A DNA stretch of 40,228 bases from Streptomyces ureilyticus (GCF_011045025.1 NZ_JAAKZX010000076.1:1-40228), one strand, 5' to 3'; shown: positions 32,593-40,228, counted from the stretch's first letter. Translations and numbers: made by a program. The notes: a model not told the origin generated them from the letters alone.

Positions 32593-33151
32593 GTGCAGCG
32601 TGGCCAGGCCGTCGTGTACGGAGACGATCACGGTGTGGGGCGGCAGGCACATGGCGCGGGTCAGGACCTCGTCGATGATCTCCTGGCGGATCTCGTCGTC
32701 GGTACGCAGGAAGACTTTCAGCAGGTCGCGGCGGGTGGCGATGCCGATGAGGCGGTCTTCCTCGTCGACCACGGGCAGCCGTTCGACGTGGTGACGTTCC
32801 ATAACCCGGGCTGCGTCCGCGACGCGTTGCTCTGGGTGCACCGTGATCGCGGGCGTCGACATCAGTTGCCCCGCAGTCGTGGCCCGGGCTCCGCCGGAGG
32901 CGCGTCCCGCCCTGCCGCGCAGGGCGGAGAGTCGGAAGCGGCGTCGCCTATCCCCGTCGGCCTGAGCTGCTTGTCGGCGTATCAGGTCGGTCTCGGAGAT
33001 CACGCCCACGACCTTGTCGTCGGCGTCCACCACTGGCAGGCCGCTGATCCGATGCTGGTGCAGCAGCCGCGCCACATCCTTGAACGGGGTTTCCCGGGCG
33101 GGCGTCGATGACCTCACTGGTCATCACCTCGCCGACCTTGCAGGTCCTCAC
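32590..33151 (-). pseudogene. Frameshifted CBS-pair/BON domain protein
   Basis: The gene reads leftward from GTG 33149-33151, with a GGAGGGAA ribosome site, as VRTCKVGEVMTSEVIDARP. One extra base in the CCCGGG stretch at about 33093-33098 then shifts the frame; in the new frame it continues ETPFKDVARLLHQHRISGLP, VVDADDKVVGVISETDLIRR, then the second CBS repeat MSTPAITVHPEQRVADAA to DLLKVFLRTDDEIRQEI and the opening of a BON domain, VSVHDGLATLHAG. The BON domain is cut at about 32590 and the frame runs into unrelated sequence. Such Streptomyces proteins sense adenine nucleotides. The frameshift could be a sequencing error, but the lost C-terminus argues for a real pseudogene. Confidence 0.75.
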
Positions 33152-33463
33152 GGCTGTTCCCTCCTCTCCCCGCACTGCTTCAAGCGGGGCGCGACCGACT
33201 GTGGTGCGCACACGGTGCCCGCGGGCCCCTACCGGATACCGCCGGGTGTCATGCCCCTGCGGTGCGAGAAGCTGGAAATCGCGGGTCTGAGCGGCTGGTT
33301 CGGCCGTTGCTGTCCCTTCGGACTGCTCCTGGGGAGCCGGCCCTCCGGAGCCACTTCAGCCTCGCGTTCAACGGTTTGAAGGGGCAGGGGCCGATCGGCC
33401 CCTGCCCCCGGGCCGAACCGTCCACTCAATGGCGGTCCTGGTGGGACGGTCGGGTCGGCTGCC
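33152..33463. other. Non-coding stretch between remnants
   Basis: No gene is supported on either strand. The only structure seen is the perfect palindrome at 33381-33408, listed separately. Confidence 0.5.
33381..33408. terminator. 28-bp perfect palindrome
   Basis: The 28 bases form a perfect palindrome: GGGGCAGGGGCCGA followed by its exact reverse complement. In RNA this gives a 12-bp stem with a GAUC loop. There is no T tract. It may be a bidirectional terminator between the leftward CBS remnant and the rightward gene, or a mark of the rearrangement that removed the 5' end of that gene. Confidence 0.55.
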
Positions 33464-34177
33464 GGGATCGCCCTGGACGACATCCGTGACGCCTTTACCA
33501 CCGGCACGGCTTCCGCCGGTGCGGACAGCGGAGAAGGTATCGCGGGCATCCTGGAGCGGTTGGAGGAAACCCTCGCCGAGCAGGAGGCGGAATTGCGGCG
33601 GCAGCGGACCGCCGTGCAGCGGATGCGCACCGAAGGCAGCCGGATGGGCCTGCTCTCCGACTTCGTCACCGAACGCCTCAAGAGCCTGCCCGAGGGCTCC
33701 CTGCGTCAGGCGGACCTGGACAGTCTGCTGGTCACTGAGCGGATCTTCGGCCCGCTCGGCGCGGCCGTCCAGGCCACCCGCTTCGTCGTCCTGGCCACGC
33801 ATCCCACTCTGCGGGAGGATTCCGACCGCATCGATGACGCCGAGGAGGCACTCGATGACAGTGTCGCCGTCGATGATCCACGGGTGGCTCAAGTGGCCGT
33901 CGAGCGGCACACCTTCGAAAGCGCCCTGCAGGCCGTCATCGAGGAGTCCGGCCTGGGTAAGGACGACGATGACCTCTTCGACGCCTGGGACACTTTGCAC
34001 CCTGCCACCGCCGATGACGGCGAGGGCGAGGCCGACCTCAGCTCTGGCAGGCGGGAGGCTGACTCCATGAGCGTGTTCGAAGCCACCGGCAAGATGCCCT
34101 ACGACTTCTCCCCAGCCCGCCTGCGCTGTATGGAACTGGCCGAAGAACTCTCCGCCCAAGACTCACCCGCTACCTAA
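33464..34177 (+). pseudogene. 5'-truncated MerR-like regulator (effector part only)
   Basis: The frame reads GIALDDIRDAFTTGTAS, then LEETLAEQEAELRRQRTAVQ (a coiled coil), LSDFVTERLKSLPEGSL and an acidic C-terminal region ending DSPAT, about 235 residues. The ALDDIRDAF motif looks like the end of a MerR winged helix, followed by the usual dimerisation coil and an effector domain. The helix-turn-helix and start codon are missing because the frame emerges from unrelated sequence. A TTG at 33560 could start a shorter protein without DNA-binding ability. The family assignment is from recollection of Streptomyces MerR proteins. Confidence 0.55.
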
Positions 34178-34368
34178 ACACGGCCTAACTGCAACGCACA
34201 CGCCTTCGCCCCCTTGATGCAGAGGAGAGGGCGTTCGACTGTCAGGCCGCAGGCTCCGGGTGCCGCACGGCCCGCTTGAGTGCGATGGCCAGTTGCCGAA
34301 GCCGTACCCGACCTCAGCAGATGCCACACGACGCGATCCGGTCGACGCTGGCCCCTCTTACTCAGAGC

Positions 34369-35001
34369 TCAGGCGGCGCGCTTCACATGGCGGACCAGCC
34401 ACATCAGCAGGGAGTCCAGGTCGGCGGCGGCCGAGAGGACCCGGTCGACCGCCTCGGGGGTGTGCAGCCACTCCTCGCAGCCGAGGGGGCGGGCGGCGAT
34501 CACCGAACGGTGGCGCAGCAGGTTCGTACGGGAGTGGTCCGTCGGATAGCCGCGCGGGGGGCGTTTCATCACGTCCCCGGAGATGTCGTAGCCCTTCTTC
34601 CGCAGGTCCTCGACGATGGCGGACAGTTCGCGGCCGCTCCTCTCGGAGGCCACGGCCTTGCGGAACGTGGCCACCTGGCCGGGGTCGGGGTACCACCAGG
34701 CGCCCTGGATCCGCAGGCCGTCCAGGTCGAACCGGAGATTGATCTCGATCTTGCGGCCGAGTCGGATCACCGCGCCCTGGTGCTGCCACCACCAAGAGTC
34801 GGTGCGGTAGTGCCAGACGGAGAAGTCCTCGTACCGGGGGTCGGTGTCCGCGACCTCGTTGAGCAGGGCGATCATCGGCTGTCGGACCAGGCGTTCACGG
34901 TCCGCGCGGTGGCGCTCGCGGGTCGCGTGGGTTGGTTCGCCCTGGAGCTGCCACAACACGTCCATGGCCTGCTCCGGCCAGCCGGTGAACTGTCCGCGCA
35001 T
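34369..35001 (-). CDS. DUF2461 domain-containing protein
   Basis: This 210-residue soluble protein matches the DUF2461/TIGR02453 family: FTGWPEQAMDVLWQLQGE, LVRQPMIALLNEVAD, SVWHYRTDSWWWQHQ, LRIQGAWWYPDPGQV and KKGYDISGDVMKRPPRGY. The function of the family is unknown. The start ATG 34999-35001 (MRGQFTG) is chosen because the family begins there; an in-frame ATG 33 bases upstream (35032-35034) is an alternative. No strong ribosome site is visible. It is isolated, without an obvious operon partner, and appears intact, unlike the remnants to its left. Confidence 0.8.
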   Translation of the reverse strand: MRGQFTGWPEQAMDVLWQLQGEPTHATRERHRADRERLVRQPMIALLNEVADTDPRYEDFSVWHYRTDSWWWQHQGAVIRLGRKIEINLRFDLDGLRIQGAWWYPDPGQVATFRKAVASERSGRELSAIVEDLRKKGYDISGDVMKRPPRGYPTDHSRTNLLRHRSVIAARPLGCEEWLHTPEAVDRVLSAAADLDSLLMWLVRHVKRAA

Positions 35002-35135
35002 GCGCGCACGATAGCTCACCCATGATCCGCGCACGCGGAGACTGAGACGGGCAGGGAGGCGTAACCCCAGACAAGGTGGGAGGTGCAGCGGCGAGGCTCG
35101 CCGGCCAGATCGATGTGTCGTGCAACGAGAGGAGA

Positions 35136-35161
35136 GGGCCCGCCAGCGAGCTGACGGACCC
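35136..35161 (-). terminator. Terminator hairpin after the cupin gene
   Basis: On the leftward transcript, GGGTCCGTCAGC pairs with GCTGGCGGGCCC around a 2-base loop, using two G-U pairs. It lies 17 bases past the stop of the cysteine dioxygenase-like gene. The G-U pairs make the stem better in the leftward direction, which supports its assignment to that gene. Confidence 0.6.
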
Positions 35162-35177
35162 CACGGGCCAGGTCACC

Positions 35178-36095
35178 TCAGGTCAGAGGGGTGTTGGCCA
35201 GGACGCGGCGGAGGATGCTCCAGGAGAGGTCGGATTCGGTAGCGAAGACGCCGCGCTTTTTGGACTTCTCGTCGATGTAGTCGAAGGAGTCGCGGTTGTA
35301 GCTGTCGCCATCTTTGTCGTGGACGGCGGTCTGCTCGGGGTTGAGGTAGACGTGGAAGCTGGCGCCGAAATCGGCGGTGGAGTTCATGTAGCCGGGGCCA
35401 GTGGTGCCGCCGCCGCCGTCCATCGGGCAGTACACCCGGTGCACGGCGTAATTGTCTTTGGAGAGCCAGGCGCACTGGCCGGGGGTGAGGGTGAGCAGGC
35501 CGAGCTTGCGGGCGTCCCACTTGAGGTGTTCGTAGACCATGACGTCGAGCTGGCCGGCGAGGCAGAAGACGATGCCGGTGGTGTGGCCGTGAGAGTGGAT
35601 GGGCGAGTAGTGCTGCGCCGGCCAGATTTCCAGGACGACGGGCGAGCCGATGTCGCCCTTGGGGTGGTCGTCGGGGTGGAGGTGGCCGTGTTTGGTGGCC
35701 AGGTGGTCGTAGTCGCCCCGGCCGGTGCAGGCGACGCGAATGTAGGGCGGATGGGTGTGGTCCTTCTTGTATTTCTTCAGCAGGATGTGGCGCAGCAGCC
35801 CCACCTTGTCGCCGGGTTCGGCGGCGGGGGCCAGATGCTTGCGCATCGCTTCGACCTCCCACGCGGACAGGCGCAGGTCCTCGGCCTTGCGTGCAAGGTC
35901 CATGACGGCTGGCGGAATCATCAGCTGGCGGGCGTACTCGTCGAACGAGGTGGCCTGCCCGATCACCAGCGACGGGACGGCCTCGGCGCCCTTGAGGCGT
36001 AGCTGCCGTTCCTCTTCCTTGGTGATGTGGAAGGGATACTTCGGCCCGCGGGGCTCCGGGGAGCAGGCGGGGGTATGGGGGGCGGTCAGGCTCAT
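35178..36095 (-). CDS. Cysteine dioxygenase-like cupin protein
   Basis: This 305-residue protein has a C-terminal cupin with YSPIHSHGHTTGIVFCLAGQ (His167, His169 and possibly His171) and a later NYAVHRVYCP (His219), the arrangement of iron ligands in cysteine dioxygenase type I and related thiol dioxygenases. An N-terminal region of about 110 residues (KEEERQLRLKGAEAVPSLV and on) is longer than in plain cysteine dioxygenases, so the substrate may differ. The start ATG 36093-36095 has a GAGGGAG ribosome site; the upstream open frame is not coding-like. A terminator follows at 35136-35161. No link to the lipopeptide cluster is evident. Confidence 0.75.
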   Translation of the reverse strand: MSLTAPHTPACSPEPRGPKYPFHITKEEERQLRLKGAEAVPSLVIGQATSFDEYARQLMIPPAVMDLARKAEDLRLSAWEVEAMRKHLAPAAEPGDKVGLLRHILLKKYKKDHTHPPYIRVACTGRGDYDHLATKHGHLHPDDHPKGDIGSPVVLEIWPAQHYSPIHSHGHTTGIVFCLAGQLDVMVYEHLKWDARKLGLLTLTPGQCAWLSKDNYAVHRVYCPMDGGGGTTGPGYMNSTADFGASFHVYLNPEQTAVHDKDGDSYNRDSFDYIDEKSKKRGVFATESDLSWSILRRVLANTPLT

Positions 36096-36292
36096 GGGAA
36101 GACTCCCTCGTGTTTTCCGGTGCACGCAGCTGATGCGGGCCCTGAAAGGACTGCGGAAGACTGCTGGTGACGCCGTCTGCGGGTGACCGCCGTTGCATCG
36201 CCGTCCCGGTTGACGCTTGGCGGCCACCCGCTGATGGACCGGCACGCTTCAGGTAGAACTCCCGCGATAGCGGCGTTCGTGCTGGTGCGGAG

Positions 36293-36772
36293 TCAGCCCT
36301 GGTCCTCGGACGAGGGGTAGATCCGCCACATCTGAGAAAGGTTGGGTCCGCCCCACATACGGGTCAGGCCCACCAGCCGGTCGTTGCCCTGGAGGTGGTC
36401 GGCGATGGCCAGGGCGTAGCGCGGGTGCACGACCGAGACCAGGTAGAAGTCATTGCCTCGCTCTGCTTGGGAGACCAGCCGCCAGTGCTGGTTGAGGCTG
36501 TCCGTGTGTTCGCGAAGGGTCACGGTGTCGGGCGGGTTGGCTCCTGCCGTGAGGCAGCGGTGGTTGGCGTACGACTCGATGCGCACGGTTCCGCCGGCGT
36601 TCTGCCGTAGGAACCACCGGTGCGAGTTGTTGTCCTTGGCGAAGGGATCCTGCGCCCAGGTCTGGGTGTGGTTGCCGACACCGTCGTGCCAGTCGTTGCA
36701 CATGAAGTAGGTGCCGGTGACGTGGTGGGTCATCGTCACCGATCCGCCCGCGAGCAGTACGAGGTCGCTCAA
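36293..36772 (-). CDS. Ricin-type beta-trefoil lectin domain protein
   Basis: This 159-residue protein consists of one beta-trefoil, with QxW-like repeat signatures HRWFLRQ, NQHWRLVSQ and SQMWRIYP and the hydrophobic spacing of ricin B-type lectins. No signal peptide or catalytic domain is seen, so it may act in the cytoplasm or be exported by another route. The start is TTG at 36770-36772, decided by the strong GAGGAG ribosome site six bases upstream; the ATG nearby is followed at once by a stop. The sugar specificity and role are unknown. Confidence 0.75.
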   Translation of the reverse strand: MSDLVLLAGGSVTMTHHVTGTYFMCNDWHDGVGNHTQTWAQDPFAKDNNSHRWFLRQNAGGTVRIESYANHRCLTAGANPPDTVTLREHTDSLNQHWRLVSQAERGNDFYLVSVVHPRYALAIADHLQGNDRLVGLTRMWGGPNLSQMWRIYPSSEDQG

Positions 36773-37311
36773 GCCATGCTCCTCAGCTACGAGAGTTCTT
36801 CACAGGAGCGGGCGCCCCTGCAACTCAGCGTAGAGAGCCGGCGGTTGCTCCACAGCATGGCTAACCGGCCGTTTCTCCAGGTCAGAGCCTGTCCGGAAGA
36901 TCTCGAACGGGCGGACGGCGCTACTCGAACTACCTAACCGAGCGTCACCCACATGTTCCGCACACGGCGCAACGGTTTGGCAGCGCACCGCTGGATTCGA
37001 ACGGGCAGGGCGAACGCCACGCGGTAGCCGAGAGCGGCAAGAACGAGAAACTGACAGCTGTCTCGACGAACCGCCTGTCTCATACTGCGGGGCGATCATC
37101 AGCTCACCGCGAGCTCGCGCACCCGGCACACAGAACCAACCCGTCCATGAGCACCAGAATCCGGTAGGACCACGACCGACGCACAACGCACCTGTCACCA
37201 GGAAGCCGATCCACCGACACCGCCCTACCGGTCACATCAGGGAGGAAGGAAGACACCTTCTGAGCTTGACTCTAAGAGGGCGTTCGATGTAGGCGAATTG
37301 CCGTTTATTTC
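36773..37311. other. Stretch without recognisable genes
   Basis: About 540 bases lie between the lectin gene and the IS5-type fragment. No open frame on either strand reads as a protein, and no tRNA or clear hairpin is seen. A 13-bp sequence AGAGGGCGTTCGA at 37275-37287 recurs at 34226-34238 and may be an insertion-sequence end. Confidence 0.5.
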
Positions 37312-37520
37312 CTAGTAGGTTCCTCGCCAGGTGGGTGTGGTCTCGTCCGTTATGCGCTTGGCGAGGTTGTCGATCGAGGCGATGTGGATCATGGCTTCGG
37401 AGCTGGCCGGTAGGGTCTCGTAGTCGCGGGCGAGACGGCGATGCATCATGATCCACCCGATACTCCGCTCCACCACCCAGCGCCTTTTGACGACACGAGT
37501 GGGCGTTAAGTCCGATCTTT
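37312..37520 (-). pseudogene. C-terminal fragment of IS5-family transposase
   Basis: Leftward, the frame reads RRWVVERSIGWIMMHRRLAR, DYETLPASSEAMIHIASID and KRITDETTPTWRGTY before a stop at 37312-37314. The WVVERSIGW block with its Glu is the C-terminal catalytic signature of IS5-group DDE transposases. Everything upstream of about 60 residues is lost; the fragment abuts a differently oriented IS5-type N-terminus starting at 37599. Confidence 0.75.
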
Positions 37521-37598
37521 GTCGGTTCGTGATTGCTCGATCGTGGTACTGATCGTCGCACAGGCCGCCCTGTTGATCATGTCCATGTTGAGATGCGG

Positions 37599-37800
37599 GG
37601 CATGAAGCGAGAGCCGTACCCGAGCGACTTATCGGATACCCAGTGGGCGTTGATCGAGCCGATGATCACGGCCTGGAAGCAGGACAGGGTCGCGCGGTCA
37701 GCGACCGGAGATCCCGCCCGGCGCCACCGTCCACCTCGCCGGCTCCGGGGCCGCCGACTCGGCCTGCGCCGACGGGCCGCGCTGGTCCAGTAGACCTGCG
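37599..37800 (+). pseudogene. N-terminal fragment of IS5-family transposase
   Basis: From ATG 37599 the frame reads MKREPYPSDLSDTQWALIEP, then MITAWKQDR, the standard opening of IS5-family transposases (YPSDLSDxQW). After about 35 residues it changes to unrelated Arg/Pro-rich sequence, so the element is truncated. It points away from the C-terminal fragment at 37312-37520, so the two are either pieces of different copies or one element split by an inversion. Confidence 0.7.
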
Positions 37801-37948
37801 GAAGCCGGCTCGGCCAGCAGTTCACGCTGCGGAGCGTCGGCGCTGTCACGGTGCCCCTTGTACGACGGCGACACGGCCTCCACGGACAGCCCCCTCCAGC
37901 ACGATCAACCAGAAGATCATCCCACCCGGCTAACCAACGTGACAGCGC

Positions 37949-38778
37949 CATCTGTGGCACAACCTGTGCGAAGCCGCCCTCAGCGAGGTGAAAGCGCACA
38001 GCACCTGCTGGGCCACCGTACTGGACGCGCCCATCTACGACAGGCCCCGCGCACAGACCACCCTCGAACGCTGGCACCAGGTCCACGACATCCTCGACCA
38101 GGGCGCCGGCCTGCTCGATGCGCCCGCCGCCTGCAACTCGCCCTGAACACCGTCAAACGCTACGCCCGCGCCGACCAGCCCGAACGGATGCTCCGCGTCC
38201 CCAAATACCGCGCCAGCCTCGTCGATCCCTACCGCGAGCACCTGCGCAAACGCCGAGCCGAGGACCCCGCCGCCCCCGTCAAACACCTCTTCGAAGAGAT
38301 CAAGAACCTCGGCTTCACGGGCTGCCTGAACCTCCTGCACCAGTACATCAACCAGGGCCGCGCGGACGCCGACCGCAGCCACATCTCCCCGCGCCGGCTC
38401 GCCCGGATGCTGCTGACCAGGCCCGACAACCTCAAGGCCGAGCAACACGAGCTCCTGGCCAAGCTCACCGCCGCCTGCCCCGAGATGACCCAACTCGCCG
38501 CCGGTATCAGAGACTTCGCCCCGCTCCTTACGCCGCACGCCGACAACGCCGACGCACTCACGCGCTGGATCGCCCAAGTCCGAGCAGCCGACCTGCCTCA
38601 TCTGCACGCCTTCACCCGGGGCCTGGAACGAGACCGCGACGCCGTGAACGCCGCCCTCACGCTTCCGTACAGCAACGGCCCCACCGAGGGCGTCAACACC
38701 AAGACCAAACGGATCGCGCGCCAGATGCACGGACGAGCAGGCTTCACCCTCCTTCGCCACCGCATCCTCCTCGGATAG
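37949..38778 (+). pseudogene. ISL3-family transposase, 5'-truncated and frameshifted
   Basis: The first frame reads HLWHNLCEAALSEVKAHST, ERWHQVHDILDQGAGLL and stops at 38145. A one-base deletion near 38121 hides the expected LLDCARRLQLALNTVKRYA; in the shifted frame the protein resumes at LALNTVKRYA and continues through KHLFEEIKNLGFTGCLNLLH, LPHLHAFTRGLERDRDAV, NGPTEGVNTKTKRIARQMHG and RAGFTLLRHRILLG to its natural end. The catalytic Glu region GPTEGVN is preserved. The N-terminal half, with zinc-binding and helix-turn-helix domains, is missing. It is an inactive relic of an IS. Confidence 0.85.
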
Positions 38779-38965
38779 CAGCACGCTCCGTCACCACCGA
38801 AAGTGAGACAGGGCCGTTAGATTTACACTCCCCATCACGGCGCGATTTCGAGGCACTGCCAAGGCCTCCACTGATCAAACCGGCGGATTTGTCAGTGCCC
38901 GCTGCTACACCGAATCCCAGAGATCAGACCGCAGTTGGCGGCCTGGCGACACGGAGGAGGAAGCA

Positions 38966-39172
38966 GTGGCGAAGCCGCCCGAGGGCTACTACAAGGTGCG
39001 AAGTCATTACCGACGCAAACCCCGCCCCAGCGCGAAGAAACTGAGCGGCTGGTCGATCGCAGGGCTGATCGCGGTGGTGTGGCTATGGAGCCAGCTCATC
39101 GGCTTCGGAGAGGCCTCCCCGACAACACCGCAAACCCCTACACCATCAGTGTCAGCGAGCGTGGGCCACTGA
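38966..39172 (+). CDS. Small single-pass membrane protein
   Basis: This 68-residue protein has a basic N-terminus (KVRSHYRRKPRPSAKK), one hydrophobic helix at about residues 28-46 (SIAGLIAVVWLWSQLIG) and a short Pro/Thr/Ser tail. The start is GTG 38966, supported by GGAGGAGGAAG just upstream. Its stop overlaps the start of the Mrr-type nuclease gene by one base (TGATG), so the two are probably translated together and may act together at the membrane. I do not recognise a family. Confidence 0.65.
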   Translation: MAKPPEGYYKVRSHYRRKPRPSAKKLSGWSIAGLIAVVWLWSQLIGFGEASPTTPQTPTPSVSASVGH

Positions 39173-39849
39173 TGCCCCGCCGCTCGCCCCGGCTACGCCC
39201 ACCCCGCGGCGGCAGGGAACAGGCCGCCGCCGCGGCCGTCGCCTGCGCCGCACTCTGGCTGCTGGCCAAGATCGCCACAGCCACATGGCAGGCAGCCGTC
39301 CGCATCTGGCCGTTGCTCGCCCTCCTTGCGGCTCTCGCCCTGGGGTACGCAGCCTGGAAATTCATGCGCGAGGCACGGGCCCAGAAAGTGCGAGCCCAGA
39401 CGCTGGCCCGGCTGCGTATCACACTCGCACAACTCGACGCCATGGACGACCAGGCCTTCGAATTCGCCCTGCGTGACCTGCTCCTCCGGGACGGCTGGAA
39501 CGCACGACAGGTCGGCCGACAAGGAGACCAGGCCGCAGACGTCATCGGCGAGGACCGCCAACGCGGCAGAATCGTCCTGCAGGCCAAGCACACCACCGTC
39601 GCCGGCAAAGTCGGCTCATCAGTGATGTACCAGGTCAAAGGCACCGCAGGCCCCGCGCACGGAGCCGACACCGCAGTCGTGGTCACCAACGGCTCCTTCA
39701 CCCGGGACGCCAAAACATGGGGCGAACGCCACCAGGTGCACTGGGTCGACCGGGACCGGCTGCGCCGGTGGGCCGAACACGGCACGCCCCTGCAAGACCT
39801 TCTGCGGCTGCCCACGGCTCGCAAGACACCCCTCCGCCGGGCCGCATGA
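39172..39849 (+). CDS. Membrane-anchored Mrr-type restriction endonuclease
   Basis: This 225-residue protein begins with two hydrophobic helices (about residues 17-35 and 44-62), then a helical segment and a C-terminal nuclease domain of the Mrr_cat type. The PD-(D/E)xK core is visible as GDQAADV with Asp123 and IVLQAKHT with Gln137 and Lys139, followed by VMYQVKGTAG and a conserved VVVTNGSFT strand. Mrr-like enzymes cut modified or foreign DNA. The start ATG 39172 overlaps the stop of the small membrane protein. The pair lies beside broken insertion sequences, a common place for acquired genes. A defence role is an inference. Confidence 0.78.
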   Translation: MPRRSPRLRPPRGGREQAAAAAVACAALWLLAKIATATWQAAVRIWPLLALLAALALGYAAWKFMREARAQKVRAQTLARLRITLAQLDAMDDQAFEFALRDLLLRDGWNARQVGRQGDQAADVIGEDRQRGRIVLQAKHTTVAGKVGSSVMYQVKGTAGPAHGADTAVVVTNGSFTRDAKTWGERHQVHWVDRDRLRRWAEHGTPLQDLLRLPTARKTPLRRAA

Positions 39850-40102
39850 AGAAGCGCGCGCGTTCGCGGATTCTTGCAGGGGCGAACCGCTGAACCCGCG
39901 CGTTGTCCCCTGGTTGGGGACAGGAACGGGGGCGGGTTCGTCCGTGCCTGCGGGGGATGAGGGCTCGTACGCGCCGGACTCTTCGGGGGCCGTGTCGTCT
40001 TTTTGCTCGCCCTGTGACTCTCGACTCTCCTGGTCGACGTCGGCGCGCCGGGCTCACCGAGCCTGCCCGAGCCACCCTGGCACTCGAGACATGGCCCGTC
40101 CC
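39850..40102. other. Gap between nuclease and ferredoxin genes
   Basis: About 250 bases contain the convergent ends of two genes. No further gene or convincing terminator hairpin is seen. Confidence 0.4.
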
Positions 40103-40228
40103 TTAGAGCTGAGTGTCAGGAATGTGTACTTCCATCCCGGCCATGTCGGCTGTCACAGGGATTTGGCAGGTGAGGCGGCTGTTGGAGGTGCGTGACGCCG
40201 GTACGCCCTCGAGGATCATCTCCTCGTT
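40103..40228 (-). CDS. 2Fe-2S ferredoxin, C-terminal part (cut by window end)
   Basis: The leftward frame entering from the right edge reads NEEMILEG, ASRTSNSRLTCQIPV and MEVHIPDTQL to TAA at 40103-40105, 41 residues. SRLTCQ holds the fourth cluster-binding Cys of adrenodoxin/putidaredoxin-type ferredoxins, followed by their usual VxIP ending. Such ferredoxins pass electrons to cytochrome P450s or oxygenases. The N-terminal two thirds lies outside the window. Confidence 0.85.
   Translation of the reverse strand, partial: NEEMILEGVPASRTSNSRLTCQIPVTADMAGMEVHIPDTQL

Noticed and set aside
32173..33111. Rightward open frame of about 310 codons
   Set aside because: It starts in the PQQ dehydrogenase scrap and then runs antisense to the CBS-BON gene; its product has no recognisable domain.
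35173..36198. Second leftward frame overlapping the cupin gene
   Set aside because: It is rich in Arg, Pro and His with no motifs, in contrast to the overlapping frame with the HSHGH metal site.
36096..36245. Longer start for the cysteine dioxygenase-like protein
   Set aside because: The extension is Arg-rich and unconserved-looking; ATG 36093-36095 has a clear ribosome site.
36960..37040. T-loop-like sequence GGATTCGAAC suggesting a tRNA
   Set aside because: No acceptor stem, anticodon arm or D-arm can be folded around it.
37698..37883. Leftward frame with VSPSYKGHR, resembling the N-terminus of IS6-family transposases
   Set aside because: Only about nine residues match from memory and the sequence then diverges, which is too little to call an IS6 fragment.

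Overview
The window is high-GC actinobacterial DNA and looks like Streptomyces: codon third positions are almost all G or C, GTG and TTG starts occur, genes overlap by ATGA or GTGA, and rare TTA codons sit in regulated genes. Both ends look like contig ends. The first ten bases match the 3' end of the Nextera/Tn5 mosaic-end adapter, and the right end cuts a ferredoxin gene.

Positions 115-31528 hold most of a lipopeptide gene cluster. A leftward operon encodes a DrrA/DrrB-type ABC exporter and an F420-dependent LLM oxidoreductase. Diverging from it across an AT-rich 139-bp promoter region is the assembly operon: fatty acyl-AMP ligase, two long acyl-CoA dehydrogenase-like proteins, a free acyl carrier protein, one 7094-residue nonribosomal peptide synthetase, an MbtH protein and an AsnO/VioC-type 2-oxoglutarate hydroxylase. 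The ligase should load a fatty acid on the carrier protein, the dehydrogenases may desaturate it, and the starter C domain passes it to residue 1.

I read the synthetase as Cs-A-T-E / C-T / C-A-T / C-A-T / C-A-T / C-(broken A)-T / C-A-T-TE: seven carrier sites but only five intact adenylation domains. Module 2 has no A domain, module 6 keeps only a decayed C-terminal piece of one, and the last A domain has Thr where the amino-group-binding Asp normally sits. Modules 4 and 5 carry Asn-type codes, which fits the hydroxylase. TTA codons in the ligase (codon 4), in the second dehydrogenase and three times in the transporter ATPase point to bldA control on both sides of the divergent promoter.

Positions 31.6-34.2 kb are a gene graveyard at the cluster edge: a frameshifted 2,4-diaminobutyrate aminotransferase remnant, a PQQ sugar dehydrogenase scrap, an ISL3 transposase scrap, a frameshifted CBS-BON gene and a MerR-like gene without its DNA-binding part. 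Positions 34.4-36.8 kb carry three leftward genes that look intact (DUF2461, a cysteine dioxygenase-like cupin, a ricin-type lectin). Positions 37.3-38.8 kb hold broken IS5- and ISL3-family transposases. The right end has a small membrane protein, a membrane-anchored Mrr-type nuclease and the partial ferredoxin.
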